Shown: positions 48,320 through 61,312, counted from the stretch's first letter. The stretch: 64,000 nt of DNA from Parasponia andersonii (GCA_002914805.1 JXTB01000002.1:2834609-2898608), one strand, 5' to 3'. The notes: generated by a model not told the origin, from the letters alone. Made by a program: numbers and translations.

Positions 48320-48749
48320 GTTCTTCCTCCCCGGAGAGATCTAGTGCACTTCTAAACTAAATAAAGGATATCATTTGACAACAAAAAGAAATATTTGCCA
48401 AGTTCTGCAGTCTCATATCAACCATTAACAAAGAAAAAGAAGTAATACGCACACACAAACGGGGGAAAAATGCAGCAATTTGAGGAGAAAATTTATATTT
48501 ACATAAGCCAGATATACAACTGTACGCATTACAAATTTACCCTCTCAGCAATCAAAAGATTTTCCATCATTTTGATTCTTGAATGACTATAAACAGGGGC
48601 CGGTACTCAGGTATAATGAAGAAGGGCAGAATGAACAATTTTAACGGATAACTTGGTCAATATCAAAAAGGATTCCTAGAACCTAACCTCAAGTATGTGG
48701 TTAATTACAGCTTTTCCTCTGGCAAAACAAAAATACCCCCGTCAAACTC

Positions 48750-51700
48750 TTATAAGACAGGGACACTACCATTTTGCTGTTGCACTGCTCCCAGAGGTTG
48801 TCCTACAAATCCAATCACACAACCCAATTATTTCCATCTTGAAGGTATTAGACAATGTGCACGTGGAAAGAAAATGAGAAAAGGAATTCACAAATTCTGT
48901 TCCAAAAAAAAAAAAAAAAGAAAAGAAAACTATACCAATGGATTATTTCTTATCAATGACTAACTGATATAAAAAGCAAGTCATGTTTCCATACTGTAGA
49001 AAATTAAGAGAAAACACTGGTAAATGCTCTCTTCAAAAAAATTTACGACATTAAATAGAAATTAGTTGTATTTAATTTTTCATCAATAAAACAATTACAA
49101 GTGTAGAACCCTTAGGAGGTAGCGAAGATTTGGTAAGTTAGAGAAACTAAGCATTACAAAATGGGTGAGATTTCTCAAGTTCTCAAGTATCTGACAATCC
49201 TCACAAAAACTGCCCTCCAAATCTTTTTTTCTTTTGACCTCCAGAGAAGAAGGTAACAGCATATGGATAGTGAGGTAATGATCATAGAACTCAATTGACA
49301 CAACACATCAGAATACAAGATAAAGCAAAAACTGTAAAAATAGGAACTGCATAGTGCAGTGATCTCATTCAGAAGCACGTTGAGCTTTACTGGTTTCTCT
49401 ATAGTAAATAACAAGCTATTAAGTATCGCATGACTTCCAAAATTTTTATGCAAGACCTTATATACACTTAAACTTAACTCCAATTCAAGGGCGAACTCAA
49501 AAATAAAACTACAATAAAATGCCATAAAGAAGTACCTGAATTGCCCGCAAACAAGAAAGGTTTTGAGAGGTACTTGTTTCTTGCCAAACCAACAGGAGCA
49601 ACCTGAGACTTCTGAACATTATCAACAGGGAACTGCTTAGAGAAATCACTCAGAGTTGGAGGCGGGCATACTCCAGATGTACCCAAGCACACTTCTGAGC
49701 TTTGTGCAAGCATTTGGTCAGGATTTTGAACAGAAGGCAGAGAAAGTGAGTCCTTCTGTTTCAAAAGAACAACTGTAACTTCAACTCACTGGTTCCTAAG
49801 TAAGTAACGAGCAATTCCATAGAAACAAATCATATATTCACATGCACTTAATCTTTGGTGCAACCTTTGACAAACAAATGACCTTAACTAGCCTGAGCCC
49901 ACAGTGCCTATAATCATAGAGAAAAATGAAATATTAGCACAGAGTGATGCCACCGTAAGAGACATAATGGGTCAGATACGCGACATCAGTCTTCTTCATA
50001 TTTCCAACTCCTAATACATCAAACCTTACAAAACTAATAAGGGGGGGGGGGAAAAAAAAAAGAGAGATCAAAATTCATACTTATTAACATCAGAGATAAT
50101 ACTTCTCTAGAAAAAATCCTAGGTGAATGCAATAAGCTACTGATGATGAATAGGAAAAAAAGGAAAAGAAAGACAAACCTTGCCGTTAGACTCGCTATTG
50201 ATTTGGTGCGGTGATGTATCCTTCTGAGATGAAGCCTGTGAATGGTACACATTTTCATTTGATAAGTTTGTATTCACCGTGTCCCTGCAAAATTCCTCGG
50301 CTGATGCCACCGCCTCGTAGTAAAGATGGGAAAGTGCAGAGCGAAGACGATTGTTTCTTTGAGAGTAATAGATTTTGGTAGCAAAGGGAACCGGAGTATC
50401 TGCTTTCATATATCAAAATAGACGATTTTAAATACTGTGAAAACAAGAAGCAAATGAAGTAAATAAATTTGGAAATAAGGTAGAGGACAAACTTTCATAA
50501 ACTGTTACTCAGTAGAATTTTACCCGCTTCAATAGAAAAAGATATATTAGACAGTTCATGTTTACAGGAACGCAAAATCAATCATACATGTGTATAGGGA
50601 CATGCATTGAGCAAACTACACAATTCTGACTATACCTTTTATTGGCAGGCAGCATCCATTGACTTGACCAGGCTTCTTATATCCAACAACACTGTCATTA
50701 GGGATTCCACTCTCAGCAACAGTTTGTTGGGAGATGTGACCTAAAGACATGCATTCAGCACATGTCTACACGTTAATAACTAATTCAACAGCAGAACTAA
50801 GAAAAACCAAAAATATTCCTTTTAGTTTCATAGACTGATGATAATTAGATTTAAACTAAATAATGATAACATTATATTTTCCAGATCCTCCTTTACATTT
50901 CCAACAACCGGACATTAAAGTTAATTGAGACATGGGGAGCTAGAGAATTCTTTGCCATGAGATCACATCCTTCAGTTACCCCAACTTCACCTGTCCCAAC
51001 CTCTATTTAAATTCATTGAGGTGCCAACCTAACTGCCTAAGTACAGAGACTTAACAGGAACTATTCTAACAGTTTTAGTCTGAGCTGTAAGTCCATCAAC
51101 AAGGTTACTCAACCCGTTAGGTTTTCTAATCCCTAACCAAGATAGGGGTAACTTATCTTCATCAATAATATAGGATTTCCCTCAATTACAGAACATAGTG
51201 CAAAATCAAAACCAAGTCCCATGCAAGGGCAGAATCTTTGTCCAACTCAAGGATCAGTCTCTTCAAAAGTCAAGTTGTGGATAAATTTGAGGAAACAACC
51301 TTAACTAATGTTTGTTCCAATTGTAATACAATTTTCACACTATAGTCTATCCAGAATCTAAAAGCCACCCATTCAATTAACAGAGTTACGAGGAATTGAG
51401 AAATTGTAACAATTTCAAATAAATTTCAAATCTAGCCTCGCAGATACATTCATCCTGATCGCTAATGACTTTTGAGACAGTAGATGCTGTTTCAAGATCA
51501 TCTGATAGTTTAGCCACTCACCTGCTATCCTACAAAACAGAAAAACAGTTTGCATCACATAATGGAAACCAGTGACAAAAGGACAAAAATCTGGCAACAG
51601 GATTTAAAGCAACTGCTATAAAAGTTGGACAGATGTTTTAAATAAATTGGTATATTCAACAACCAAAAGATCTGGGAATGTGTTTCGGGATTAGCTACTT

Positions 51701-54379
51701 TGCTAAGAAAGGCAATAAACTGCGTACCACTGTTTGTCATTAGTTACTTTGCACCTAAGGCAATAAAGGGGGGTACCCATGTTTGTCATAAGATGCCAAG
51801 TGGGGCATATATGAATGGAGAGAGTGGAGACTAGGACAACTGATAAGATATAAGCATTCACCTAAGAACAAATAGTTTAAAATCCTGTTATATCATGATT
51901 TTTAACTTCCAATAGCACACATATGAAGTTGAAAATTGAGATTATTCCACAACTACCCTAAATTATCTCTGAATGGCTCCATCAGCAACCCAAAAGTTGT
52001 TTAATTTATTTAATATAAAAATTCCTAAAACGAGTAGAGTAATCATCTATTGAACATAGAACCAAAAAGATACTCAGACCAAGAACATTTACTGGGAAAA
52101 CCAATTTGTAACTGAAACATTAAGATGTGCAATAAATAAACATTTAAATCAATATAAGGTGAAAAGGATGGAAAAGAATACAATTTAGAGCGCTTTGTTG
52201 CACGAGGCGTTACAGCAGCTGAGTTGTCCGGATTTCCAGGACTAACTGCTGAACCATCCATCAAATGTTTCGCATCTCCATAAGCTGAACTCCCTAAAGT
52301 AATAAATATGTCAGTTCATTTGACAAAGTCATTCCATCTACCCAAGAATGTTGTCAATGGAAACTATGATATAACATTTTCAGACAGTAACTATCCAGAA
52401 GTCTAACAAAAAAGGACCATCCCTCTAGAACTGTACATAATAAGTAATTATACAAAATAACAAATTAAGGGTAGGAAAAAATTACTTTTTGCGTCCGTAG
52501 AGAATGAAGAATTCATCCCAATTTGTCCATTCAACTGGGATTCTGCAACAGCAGTATCATTTGCATCAATGGATTCAAACCTTTCTAACTCCCCAACTGA
52601 AATAGCCTGGTCTAATATAGGCTAAGGCCAGACTGTATTGAAATTTCTTTTACAGATGTATTATAACTATCTTAGGGTGGAAAAATGTTCCTTAGGTTGA
52701 AAAATAGCAATCATGGCAAACATATCCAAAGACTTGAGCAATGCATTGGGAAGTGAATAAAAAAGGATACTAGCATAAGCATTTAGCGACTTCTTCTTCT
52801 CTTTTCTTACGGGTTTTCTAGGCCCCACACTGCCATTAACGCCCTGCATGGATTCTTCTGTAGAGTTTAACATTCTACAAAGTTCTGCAGAGATCCACAA
52901 GGGAGAAACAAACCCATTTCAGCAGAAACACTAGCACAAGCAGACAAGAAAAATTTGAGGTCGAATGGCTAAAACAGTGACAAGGTCCTGGATAATAAAA
53001 CCCAGGTCCTAGAATAGGCATGATATCTTGGATTGAGCGCATAAATTGTCACAGAAACTCAAATGATTTCAAACATGGACCTGGGGAAAATTTATAAAGG
53101 TTTCAAAATTTAAGAAGTGCACACGTCACATTATGGAATGTATTTGGAAAACTACGAAATTTGATAGAATGACACAAACTATAAATAACAATTAGAGACC
53201 CCCTTCAAACCTGCATGAGCTACGTATTGACTAGCCTGGACTGGCTTCTTACAAGTATTGCAGCATACCTTCACATCAATATTAAGCAATCAGATAAATG
53301 AAAGTGATGATTAGTCTACAAATGAAAGCATGTTAATAAATTGAACTTTATGTTTATTACATATGCTTTGTAACATTTAGAAAACAAAAGCGACTCTTTT
53401 CCCTTAATAGTAATTTTCGCTTCTGGTGAAGACAGAATCCTAATATGTGGTAATTTGGTGTGAAATGGGACAATAAAAAACATGAAACTGCAGAAGGTAA
53501 CTATAACATTGCGTTATTAAGTTCTCGTATTTTACGAGACAGATAAGAGAATATTTTATTTGAAAAGACCACTCAACAGCATGTAAGCTGCCACAGGATA
53601 TTTTGTGGCTAAAAAAGAGTCCCTTTTTCTCGGGGGAGAAAGAAAAAATTGAATGAAATATACAACTGTGGTGTTTCTCTTTTGAAAAATAAAAAAAGAT
53701 ACAAATCTGTGTCTTCAAATCCAAGCATTGTACATGAACAGTACACATGGTACAACATCAGAAGAAATAACAACTCAAATTTAAAATCAGGCTTACCAAA
53801 TGCAAAGGATCGGCCATAGGCTTCAAGCCAAAGACATGCATATCTGCAAACCCAAACAGAAATCAACAACAGTTTAATTAAGCACCATGAAAGAAGCAGG
53901 GGAAGTAACATTAAAAAGAACAATGACAAGATCATTGGCTTGTATATGATATGCCACTCGGCATTCACCACCACCACCACCTCATTTTATTGAACACTAT
54001 TATGGCACTATAGCTTTACAGTGATTAATCAATATCCAAAGAAACTAGTTAAGGAAATAAATAAGGGGATAGAAAAAGAAATAAACAAATCACCTTCTTC
54101 ATCCAGCAAATTCGGCTCATCTGCCTCACTTAATTCCCTGCATATCAAATTAGCAGCTAATTTCTGATGTCCAACTTCCTCTGTCAAAATAATAAAATGG
54201 GACTTAACATGACAAATATATTATTGTATAGCAAAATGAAAATTATTAAGTGCTGGCTATAAAAGTCTCCTTCTCTTCACTTCTCTGTCCACTGTACCCG
54301 TTAAATTTCGTGAAAAATTCCCCGCTGCCAAAAGCCTCGCCATCACCGCCATCCTCCCACTTCCAAGTGAGCATACCAT
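48750..54379 (-). CDS. Plant protein with Sgf11-like C2HC zinc finger (12 exons, 410 aa)
   Basis: Minus-strand exons: 54298-54379, 54094-54180, 53797-53843, 53211-53268, 52771-52884, 52486-52611, 52182-52293, 51522-51529, 50636-50740, 50179-50399, 49536-49755 and 48750-48802. All phases agree and give 410 aa. The start MVCSLGSGRMAVMARLLAAG and the end QQQNGSVPVL match my recollection of an uncharacterised conserved plant family. A zinc finger at residues 75-94, CNTCKKPVQASQYVAHAELC (C-x2-C-x11-H-x3-C), has the spacing and the ASxYxxH core of the Sgf11/ATXN7L3 finger of the SAGA deubiquitinase module. A basic KPVRKEKKKS stretch (about 115-124) may be a nuclear signal. The conserved ATKIYYSQRNNRLRSALSHL block follows. 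A role in chromatin is inferred, not shown. Exon 8 is only 8 nt and is the least certain part. Confidence 0.75.
50040..50051. repeat. Poly(G) run in zinc-finger gene intron 10
   Basis: About eleven G on the + strand followed by poly-A, the same arrangement as at 12623 and 40289. Confidence 0.9.
51522..51529 (-). other. Predicted 8-nt microexon of the zinc-finger gene
   Basis: On the minus strand TTTTGTAG precedes GATAGCAG, which is followed by GTGAGTGG: a good acceptor, 8 nt and a near-consensus donor. Including it converts phase 2 of exon 7 (TT) to phase 1 needed by exon 9 (GT CAC). Skipping it produces a stop within ten codons. Confidence 0.6.
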
Positions 54380-54817
54380 TGATAGTTGTATATCTGTTGT
54401 CTATATTGCGCAATATTAACTATATAAAAACCTAATACAATATAGCGGGTGCATTTGAGTAACACTATGACACAAAACTCAACTACGAAAAACAAATAAA
54501 ACATGGTAAACACATAGTAAACTGAGCTACTAAGAAATCAAATTACAACCATATATTAAACAAAGAAAGCGCTGAGTGAATATAACACAGGGCAATGCTG
54601 CCACTAACAGCTTTTCCGATCAAAATTTTATGGAACAAAGTAGAAAACCCCCGAACTATAATCATAATCTAAACCAAATTTTCGCTAATTATAAAAATGT
54701 AGTAGAAATATTACATGTGTACAGACCGAATACATGGACAGACACACACATTGCTCCAAAGTTCATGATTATGTGCTTAAAGCAATACCCAGGCACGTCT
54801 TTATACATTATAAAGAT

Positions 54818-54872
54818 AATACATATATATATATATATATATACAAACACACACACACACACACACACACAC
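54818..54872. repeat. (AT)n then (CA)n compound microsatellite
   Basis: TATATA tract followed by about twelve CA units, upstream of the zinc-finger gene start and probably within its 5' UTR intron. Confidence 0.9.
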
Positions 54873-54922
54873 AATGCAAACCAACGCTTAACATAAAGAT
54901 ATTCAAATATTGAAGAAAGCTG

Positions 54923-55100
54923 ACCTCAATCGCTAGAAACCTGGTAAGACCCTAGAAACTTGAATTGGAATGAAGCAGTGGATCTCGAAGCAGTGGCCGT
55001 AGAAGAATATGAAAATGAGGAAGAAGAAGACGCTTGGCAATGGCGAAACCGGAAACCCTAGGCAGAGAGGGAGAGAATTTCAATTTTAATTTTTAATTTT
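54923..55100 (-). other. Probable 5' UTR exon of the zinc-finger gene
   Basis: In the sense of the gene this is a CT-rich stretch with no ATG, containing CTAGGGTTTCCGG as in many plant leaders and ending GATTGAG followed by GTCAGC, a usable donor. An acceptor candidate (ACAACAG) lies just upstream of the ATG at 54379. Confidence 0.45.
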
Positions 55101-55193
55101 GTTTCAATTTCTTTAATATGAGAAAATATTTATAGAAACTCTTTTTCTGAATTTGTTTCTCTCTCTAAACTCTCTGTCTCCTCTCAAAGAGAA

Positions 55194-55252
55194 GTAGAGA
55201 GAGAGAGAGAGAGAGAGCTAAAAATGGGAGGAAGAGAGAGAGAGAGCGTGGC
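55194..55252. repeat. (GA)n microsatellites, promoter of zinc-finger gene
   Basis: Two GAGA tracts (about 55196-55217 and 55232-55246) upstream of the probable leader. Confidence 0.85.
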
Positions 55253-57505
55253 CTTCACACCCCACTCCTGATTCTGAATTCGCTTTTTTTGGCCGCGCTT
55301 AGGGGCATATATACCATGCGTTTCAATGTGCTACTGCACGTGACCCGCACGCCCCCTCATTTCAGGTTCACTCTTTTTTGCTCAGGTTAAATTGAGTCGA
55401 TTACCACCGTACCCATTAGCGGTGGTGGTCAGGCACCACCTTTTTTTTTATCTCAGATTTGAATCGTTATCATAAATTCATTAATTGATGCAAAAAAAAC
55501 TATCGGTAATATCGTTTTAAACCTCAACTAGTTGATCGAACAAATTCAATCAGTGGACAAATCTCAACGAGTCGGAAAAAATTAGGTCGTATTTCATTTT
55601 GTGGAATTAAATTTCAACAGTAATAATGATTATAATGGAATGGAAATGAAATATAAATATGAATATGACTATCATTGTTGTATTGTTTATTTGACCAAAT
55701 ATAATAGAATGGAAACAAATATATATATGATATTGACATAAATAGCACTATTTTCTGGTGTCCATATATGGAAAAAATAAAGAAAAAATGATATTTTAAA
55801 TAAATTGGTTAAATAATAGAATCCTTATTCACTACCTTTGGGATATGAATTGTGATTCGGAAACGATGGTGCTTCTAAATTAAAGTCCAAAGTAAACAAT
55901 GGAATGAGTTTTACATTAGATGGACATTCCATTACAAAACTCATCCACCTGCTAGGTTCAAGATTTTGGGATTCTATGGCAAGTTTCTTTTAACTCAACT
56001 ATTCTTATTTTATAGATTGCTATTACAACAAGTCTTTATGTTGTTATAATGAGTTACATAAATAAAAATTTTTGGTTTTTTATTCCAATGATTCTCATTT
56101 TCCACAATAGTTGATTCTGGTAAATATATGGCCAAAATATAAAAAGAATTTCATTCATTATTGCTTAGTGTGAAAGAGAAATTCACCTTCTTGATTTTTC
56201 CATATATTGATAATTCTTTCCTTATTCTATTTTCCAATATTGATGTTTCTTTCTTTACGCGATTATTCAATATTGGTTAATTGTGTTTGGAAATATTCTT
56301 GAGAAATATTCAAAAAAAGTTTTCGTCATTTAATGTATTGTATATTTTCTCATTGACTAATAATTGAGAAATTATTGGGATTTCTGATCTGTTGCAACAA
56401 GATTGCAACAAGATCAGATATTTTTTTGAAAAATCCCTCTAATAATGGAATTTGATTGTTATTAATAATGAAATTGTTTTATGAGTTAATCAAAAATATT
56501 TGACAGGCTTAAATGAGAGATTTTAGCTAGCTAATGCTATGTCAAATGAGTATTCACGAGCAAAAGATTAATTAAGTTTAGGGGAACCCCCTAAATAAGA
56601 TTAGTGAAGAGAGTATAATACGTTACGGCAATTTAAAAGAAAGAGTCTTTTGTTGTTTAAATCAATTGGTGTTTGTATTGTATTATGCTCCAGTAACTTA
56701 TTTAAATCTCTAAGTGTCAACTCGATGAGCAAGTGAGAGCCAAATTACATTAAAAACATTATGTCTCCACTTTTACACTTTGTCTGTTACAATATATGCA
56801 CTTGTTATTAAAATATTTAGGATACGTGTTATAACATAATTAATCAACCAAATATTTATTTGATAGCACTTATAAAAATAAATATTTTAACACCCAATCA
56901 AACATGACCTTAGAGATTGGATGCATCTCTATTTTTTTAAAGTCCGAATAAGATTTTTATAATTAAAGTTATGACCTCTAACGGTTAACACTTATAAATA
57001 TTTATAATGTCATGAAAAAGGTTTTCCAAGAAGATAGTCAATAAAAAAAAAAGTTCTTTTAGTCTAAATTACTCATATCATACCATGATCAAATTCCATG
57101 AAATTATAGGGTATCGTAATCAAATACCACTATATGAGAAACACTGATCAAAGTTTAGAACTACTACTTCAACAACTAGATTTACATTTGAAATAAAAAA
57201 TAAAAAATAAAAAACCAGCGAAGACTAATCAAATATTTCATACTAAACATGCTTAATGTTTTCTCTAAATATTCTCTGCTTCCACTTTTTTCAATTCTAG
57301 AAATTATTATTGAGTTGCAATAGAATTCGTACAAATACGTGATTGCTCACTTGTTTTTCACTTGCACTAGATTTGTTATATTTCCCGTATTTTATATTTC
57401 TGCCGATTTAATTCTCTTTAAATATCGAGTATATTAGCTATTAAATAAAATATGTTTTAGTGAGTATTACTAAATAATTAATTATTTATTTACATGATAA
57501 TTAAT

Positions 57506-57740
57506 GGTTTTCATTCAAATAGATTTTTTTTTTTACCTATCTATATGTATTTTTTTAACTATTGGATCATTATCCAACGGCTATCACAATTTAAGTAATT
57601 AAAAAAAATAAAAATAAATACAAATTATTTAATAATTTTGTCTCTTCACTTTTACAATAAATAAAAACATGTATGACCAATTTTAATTAGACAAAATAAT
57701 ACTTATAGATAGATAAGAAAAATAATACCTAATTATTAGC
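57506..57740 (+). mobile_element. MITE copy 3, degraded
   Basis: Follows copies 1 and 2 in order: GGTTTTCATTCAAATAGAT, T-run, ACCTATCTATATGTAT, TATTGGATCATTATCCAACG, CACTTTTACAATAA, and near the right end AATACTTATAGATAG and AATAATACC. Several indels and substitutions relative to the intact copies mark it as older. Flanks ATAATTAAT and ATTAATTAA only roughly match. Confidence 0.65.
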
Positions 57741-58023
57741 ATTAATTAATTATGTTATAATACGCGGATATAATATATTGCAATAATAATTATTTTTGTT
57801 ATAAAAGAATTTGAAAATAAAAAGAGAATAGAAAATGTTTTTATGTGGCTCAATTAGTTCCTAATAACCTACTCCACTAGGCCACTCACAGATAATTGAA
57901 CGATATTAGTAAAGTGACGAATACAATCACTAATTAACTTAATAAATAAAATATTAACTCTTTAAAATTGATGTCATATGAATGAATTCATGAACCAATG
58001 TTGTTTAGTTACACGTCTTTAGT

Positions 58024-58140
58024 TGACCATTCACTTATAAACTCTAGTTGACCATTCACTTATAAACTCTTATCACGACTACGAATCTATGGTTGACTAT
58101 TCACTCATAAACTCTTGTCACGACTTCGAATCTATTTTCT
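58024..58140. repeat. Tandem repeats GTTGACCATTCACTTATAAA
   Basis: The unit GTTGACCATTCACTTATAAA then CTCT occurs three times. The last two are followed by a second shared block, TCACGACT.CGAATCTAT, so a 24-bp unit is nested within a repeat of about 55 bp. Confidence 0.85.
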
Positions 58141-61080
58141 TCTGAAGATAAAATATTCATCCTCCAAAAGAATATATACACTCAGACTTTGTTTAGACAA
58201 TTTATTTATCTCTTTTAGACTTAAATGGTAATAGAACATACTTTATGCCTTACAAAAATAAAAGCTCTTATAAGTATAGTTTTCTCTCGAAGTGCATAAC
58301 ATTCTCTTGAAATATATGAACTTTTATAGATGAATTTTCAACCATTTAATTGTACTCTATAGTGTGAATAGATTAAAATCAAATATAGAAAATATTAAAG
58401 GCAATATCAAAAAACTTTCCAAAATGTGTTATTTGTGAGAAAATTGTTACATTCTAAATAGTTACTAGTAAAATGTGCAAATTCATAAACACTATTTAGA
58501 CATGTTTTTGGCCAACTAATATTCTTCAATTAAACCAACCAAATAATGATAATCAACTTAAAAAATTAAATCAACTTAAAAAAATATATATTTTCATTAA
58601 TATCAATCATGTTCTAAGAATTAAGAAAACTTTACAATTTTTTTGAGAATATCCAATCATGTTGCAATAGATCAGATATCTGATGAAAACAATTGGTATC
58701 AATTAATTAATAAAATATCAATTAATTAATGAGTAAATATTCATCAGAGCACAATAAATGTTAAAAAATCCTATTGAATTTTTTAAGAAACCTGTCAAAA
58801 TTTATTAGTTCAAATGAGTAATCAAATATCAAGATAATAGAATAAGGAAGGAATGATATTTATGTATGGAAATATTAAAATGAATTGATGGGAAGAACTT
58901 CTCTTTCATACTAAACAATTAAGCATGGAATTCCTTTTAATTAACAACTATATAATACTCATAATCACCAAATATGGAAATTAAAAAGGCCTGGACAAAA
59001 TCCAAAAAGTTTTCATAAAGAGACAAGTGCATATTCTATTGTGAAAATAATAAGATTTGTTACAGCGACTACTTCATCACACTTGAACGCTCAAGTTTTC
59101 AGGACTTTGCCATAGATTGCCAAACTCTCGGTCCTAGTATTAAACACTTAAACTTGATATTTATGGTTTAAAAATATATTTATACAGTTTAAAAAACTGG
59201 TATACTAAGTATAGATTGGATTAATGTATATTAGATATACTAAGTGTAAAAATTGATTTACTCAGCCATTTAGATATAATTTTTTTTTTTAAAAAGACAC
59301 AAACATACATTAACTAAAATGAACTACGAAAAAAGGACATTTACCATAATTACTTACAAATGAAAGGGAGACAAAACTCAACAAGTTAATGCACGAGGTC
59401 CAATTTTTGTCATATAGCAAATAATTAAATATATTCATAATATTTTGTACCAAAATTACCCCTACCATAGTTTTAAAATCTCAGCTAATTAGTAAAAAAG
59501 CTCAAGTCTTATAGCAACATGTTCGTATTTAAATATTGTAGTAAAATATATAATTGCATATTTCAAGGGTAGAATATGATGTACCCAAAATAAAAATTAA
59601 TTTAGTATATAAAATAAAATTGGAATATAAATAAATATACTAAGTTTAAAAGTACACATAATTTGTCATTTAGCTATAAAAAGAGAAAAATAGATATTTA
59701 ATAAAATAAAGTGTAACAAAAGGACGCATATTCTAATTTCCCAAAAATCTGGCACATACCTTAACTAGTCGAGCAAAATTAGGGACAAAGTTTGAATTTT
59801 ATTATTGAAAAAAAAAACTAAAAGGATATTGTTAATGGTAAAAATTTAGTCCCATAAATTGAGTGCTAAAAACACTCGTTTGAAGGCCCAATACATTTAC
59901 GGACCATTAAGAAATTGTTGTAAGCTAGCGTCACTAGTCTTGATCTTTATTTATTAGAAATTTATGATTAGTATCCGTTTTTTCACAAATATTAACTTTT
60001 AATTTTGTTTCAGAAATATTCATTTTATTGGTATCTATTTCATATGTAAAATATATGTAGTATATATTTACAATACAAATTTGTACATATAGTTTATATT
60101 TACTATTAAAATTTATACCTATAGTCTACATTTTGAATTTATAGCTATAATATATATTTCAAAATGTATAGCAATGTTTAGGTATAATTTTTATCTATAA
60201 AATATATATCGTGGTATATGTTTTATGTATAAAATACTTCTGGGTTAAATTTTTCCAAAAATGAGTCTAAAATGGGTATTTGTGAGATAAAAAAATAGAA
60301 AATTGTATTTATGAAAATGTGCTAGATAAAACGGGTATTTATGATTTTTTTTTCTCATTCATTTGGACTGAATTTGGGCCTCGTATCATCGTGAGGTTAA
60401 AGGGAAATTGACATCAATGGTAGTATTCTATAAATAAATGGTTCTTTCAGAAGGATTTTTTAAAATGATTTTTCTTCTCACAATTTGTAACCATAAAATT
60501 AGGATATTTTTAATGACTAATTAATGGCAATTATGTGACTTCCATCTTACAACGATGTGATACTTCTAGAAAAATTGTTTTTCAAAACATTTATTGAAAA
60601 GTCATTATAGTCTAAATCACTACTAATCCATTTCCCAAGATTATAGGCCACGAATAGTAATAATACAAGTAAACTATACAAAGATTAGTGCTAAATAATT
60701 CTATTTTATATCGTCTAATAAGTAATTTTTACTATCTAATTTAATATTTTAACAATATAACAAATCACATTAAAATCTACGTATCAAACAATGAGACTGA
60801 AAGAATACCAAAGAAAGTGCAACTAGCATTATTCATCGTACAAAACATATACAATTAATTTAAATGATAAAAACCTTCATTTAAAACTATGTAGTTCATT
60901 TAAAACTATTAGTAGTTGCGTGATGTAACAATTATGATGAATATAGTGGATATTGGGCTAAACTATACAAAAGAAAATGTTGAAGTTGGTATAAAGATTA
61001 TTATAAATCTCTTTTACGTAGTATGAAGTTTTGCCTCCTATTATTCATTGCCAACAACATATGGTGCATAAGTGACAAGT

Positions 61081-61312
61081 CAACAATCAAACTTTGAAAA
61101 GCAATACTGAAGATTCCATGTAGTATTATGTATTCATATTGGAAAAATTGAACAAGGCCACTAGAGTAGTAGTATTCTTTTCTTTTTCTTTTTCTTCAAC
61201 AATCAAACTTTGAAAAGCAATACTGAAGATTCCATGTAGTATTATGTATTCATATTAGAAAAATTTAACAAGGCCACTAGAGTAGTAGTATTCTTTTCTT
61301 TTTCTTTTTCTT
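61081..61312. repeat. Recent 116-bp tandem duplication
   Basis: Two direct copies begin CAACAATCAAACTTTGAAAA and end TTCTTTTTCTTTTTCTT. They differ at only about two positions (TTGGAAAAATTG versus TTAGAAAAATTT), indicating a young event. Confidence 0.95.

Larger units (their letters stand above)
56085..59000. mobile_element. Possible old DNA transposon with long inverted ends
   Basis: The left arm (about 56085-56430) contains TGCTTAGTGTGAAAGAGAAA, CCTTATTCTATT and GATCTGTTGCAACAAGATTG. The reverse complement of the right arm (about 58635-59000) contains TGTTTAGTATGAAAGAGAAG, CCTTATTCTATT and GATCTATTGCAACATGATTG in the same order and roughly the same spacing. The interior holds no transposase frame. 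Exact ends and a target duplication were not found. Confidence 0.4.

Noticed and set aside
50636..52293. Direct splice of zinc-finger exon 7 to exon 9 without the microexon
   Set aside because: The joined frame runs TTG TCA CAT and reaches a stop within ten codons, losing the conserved C-terminal half.
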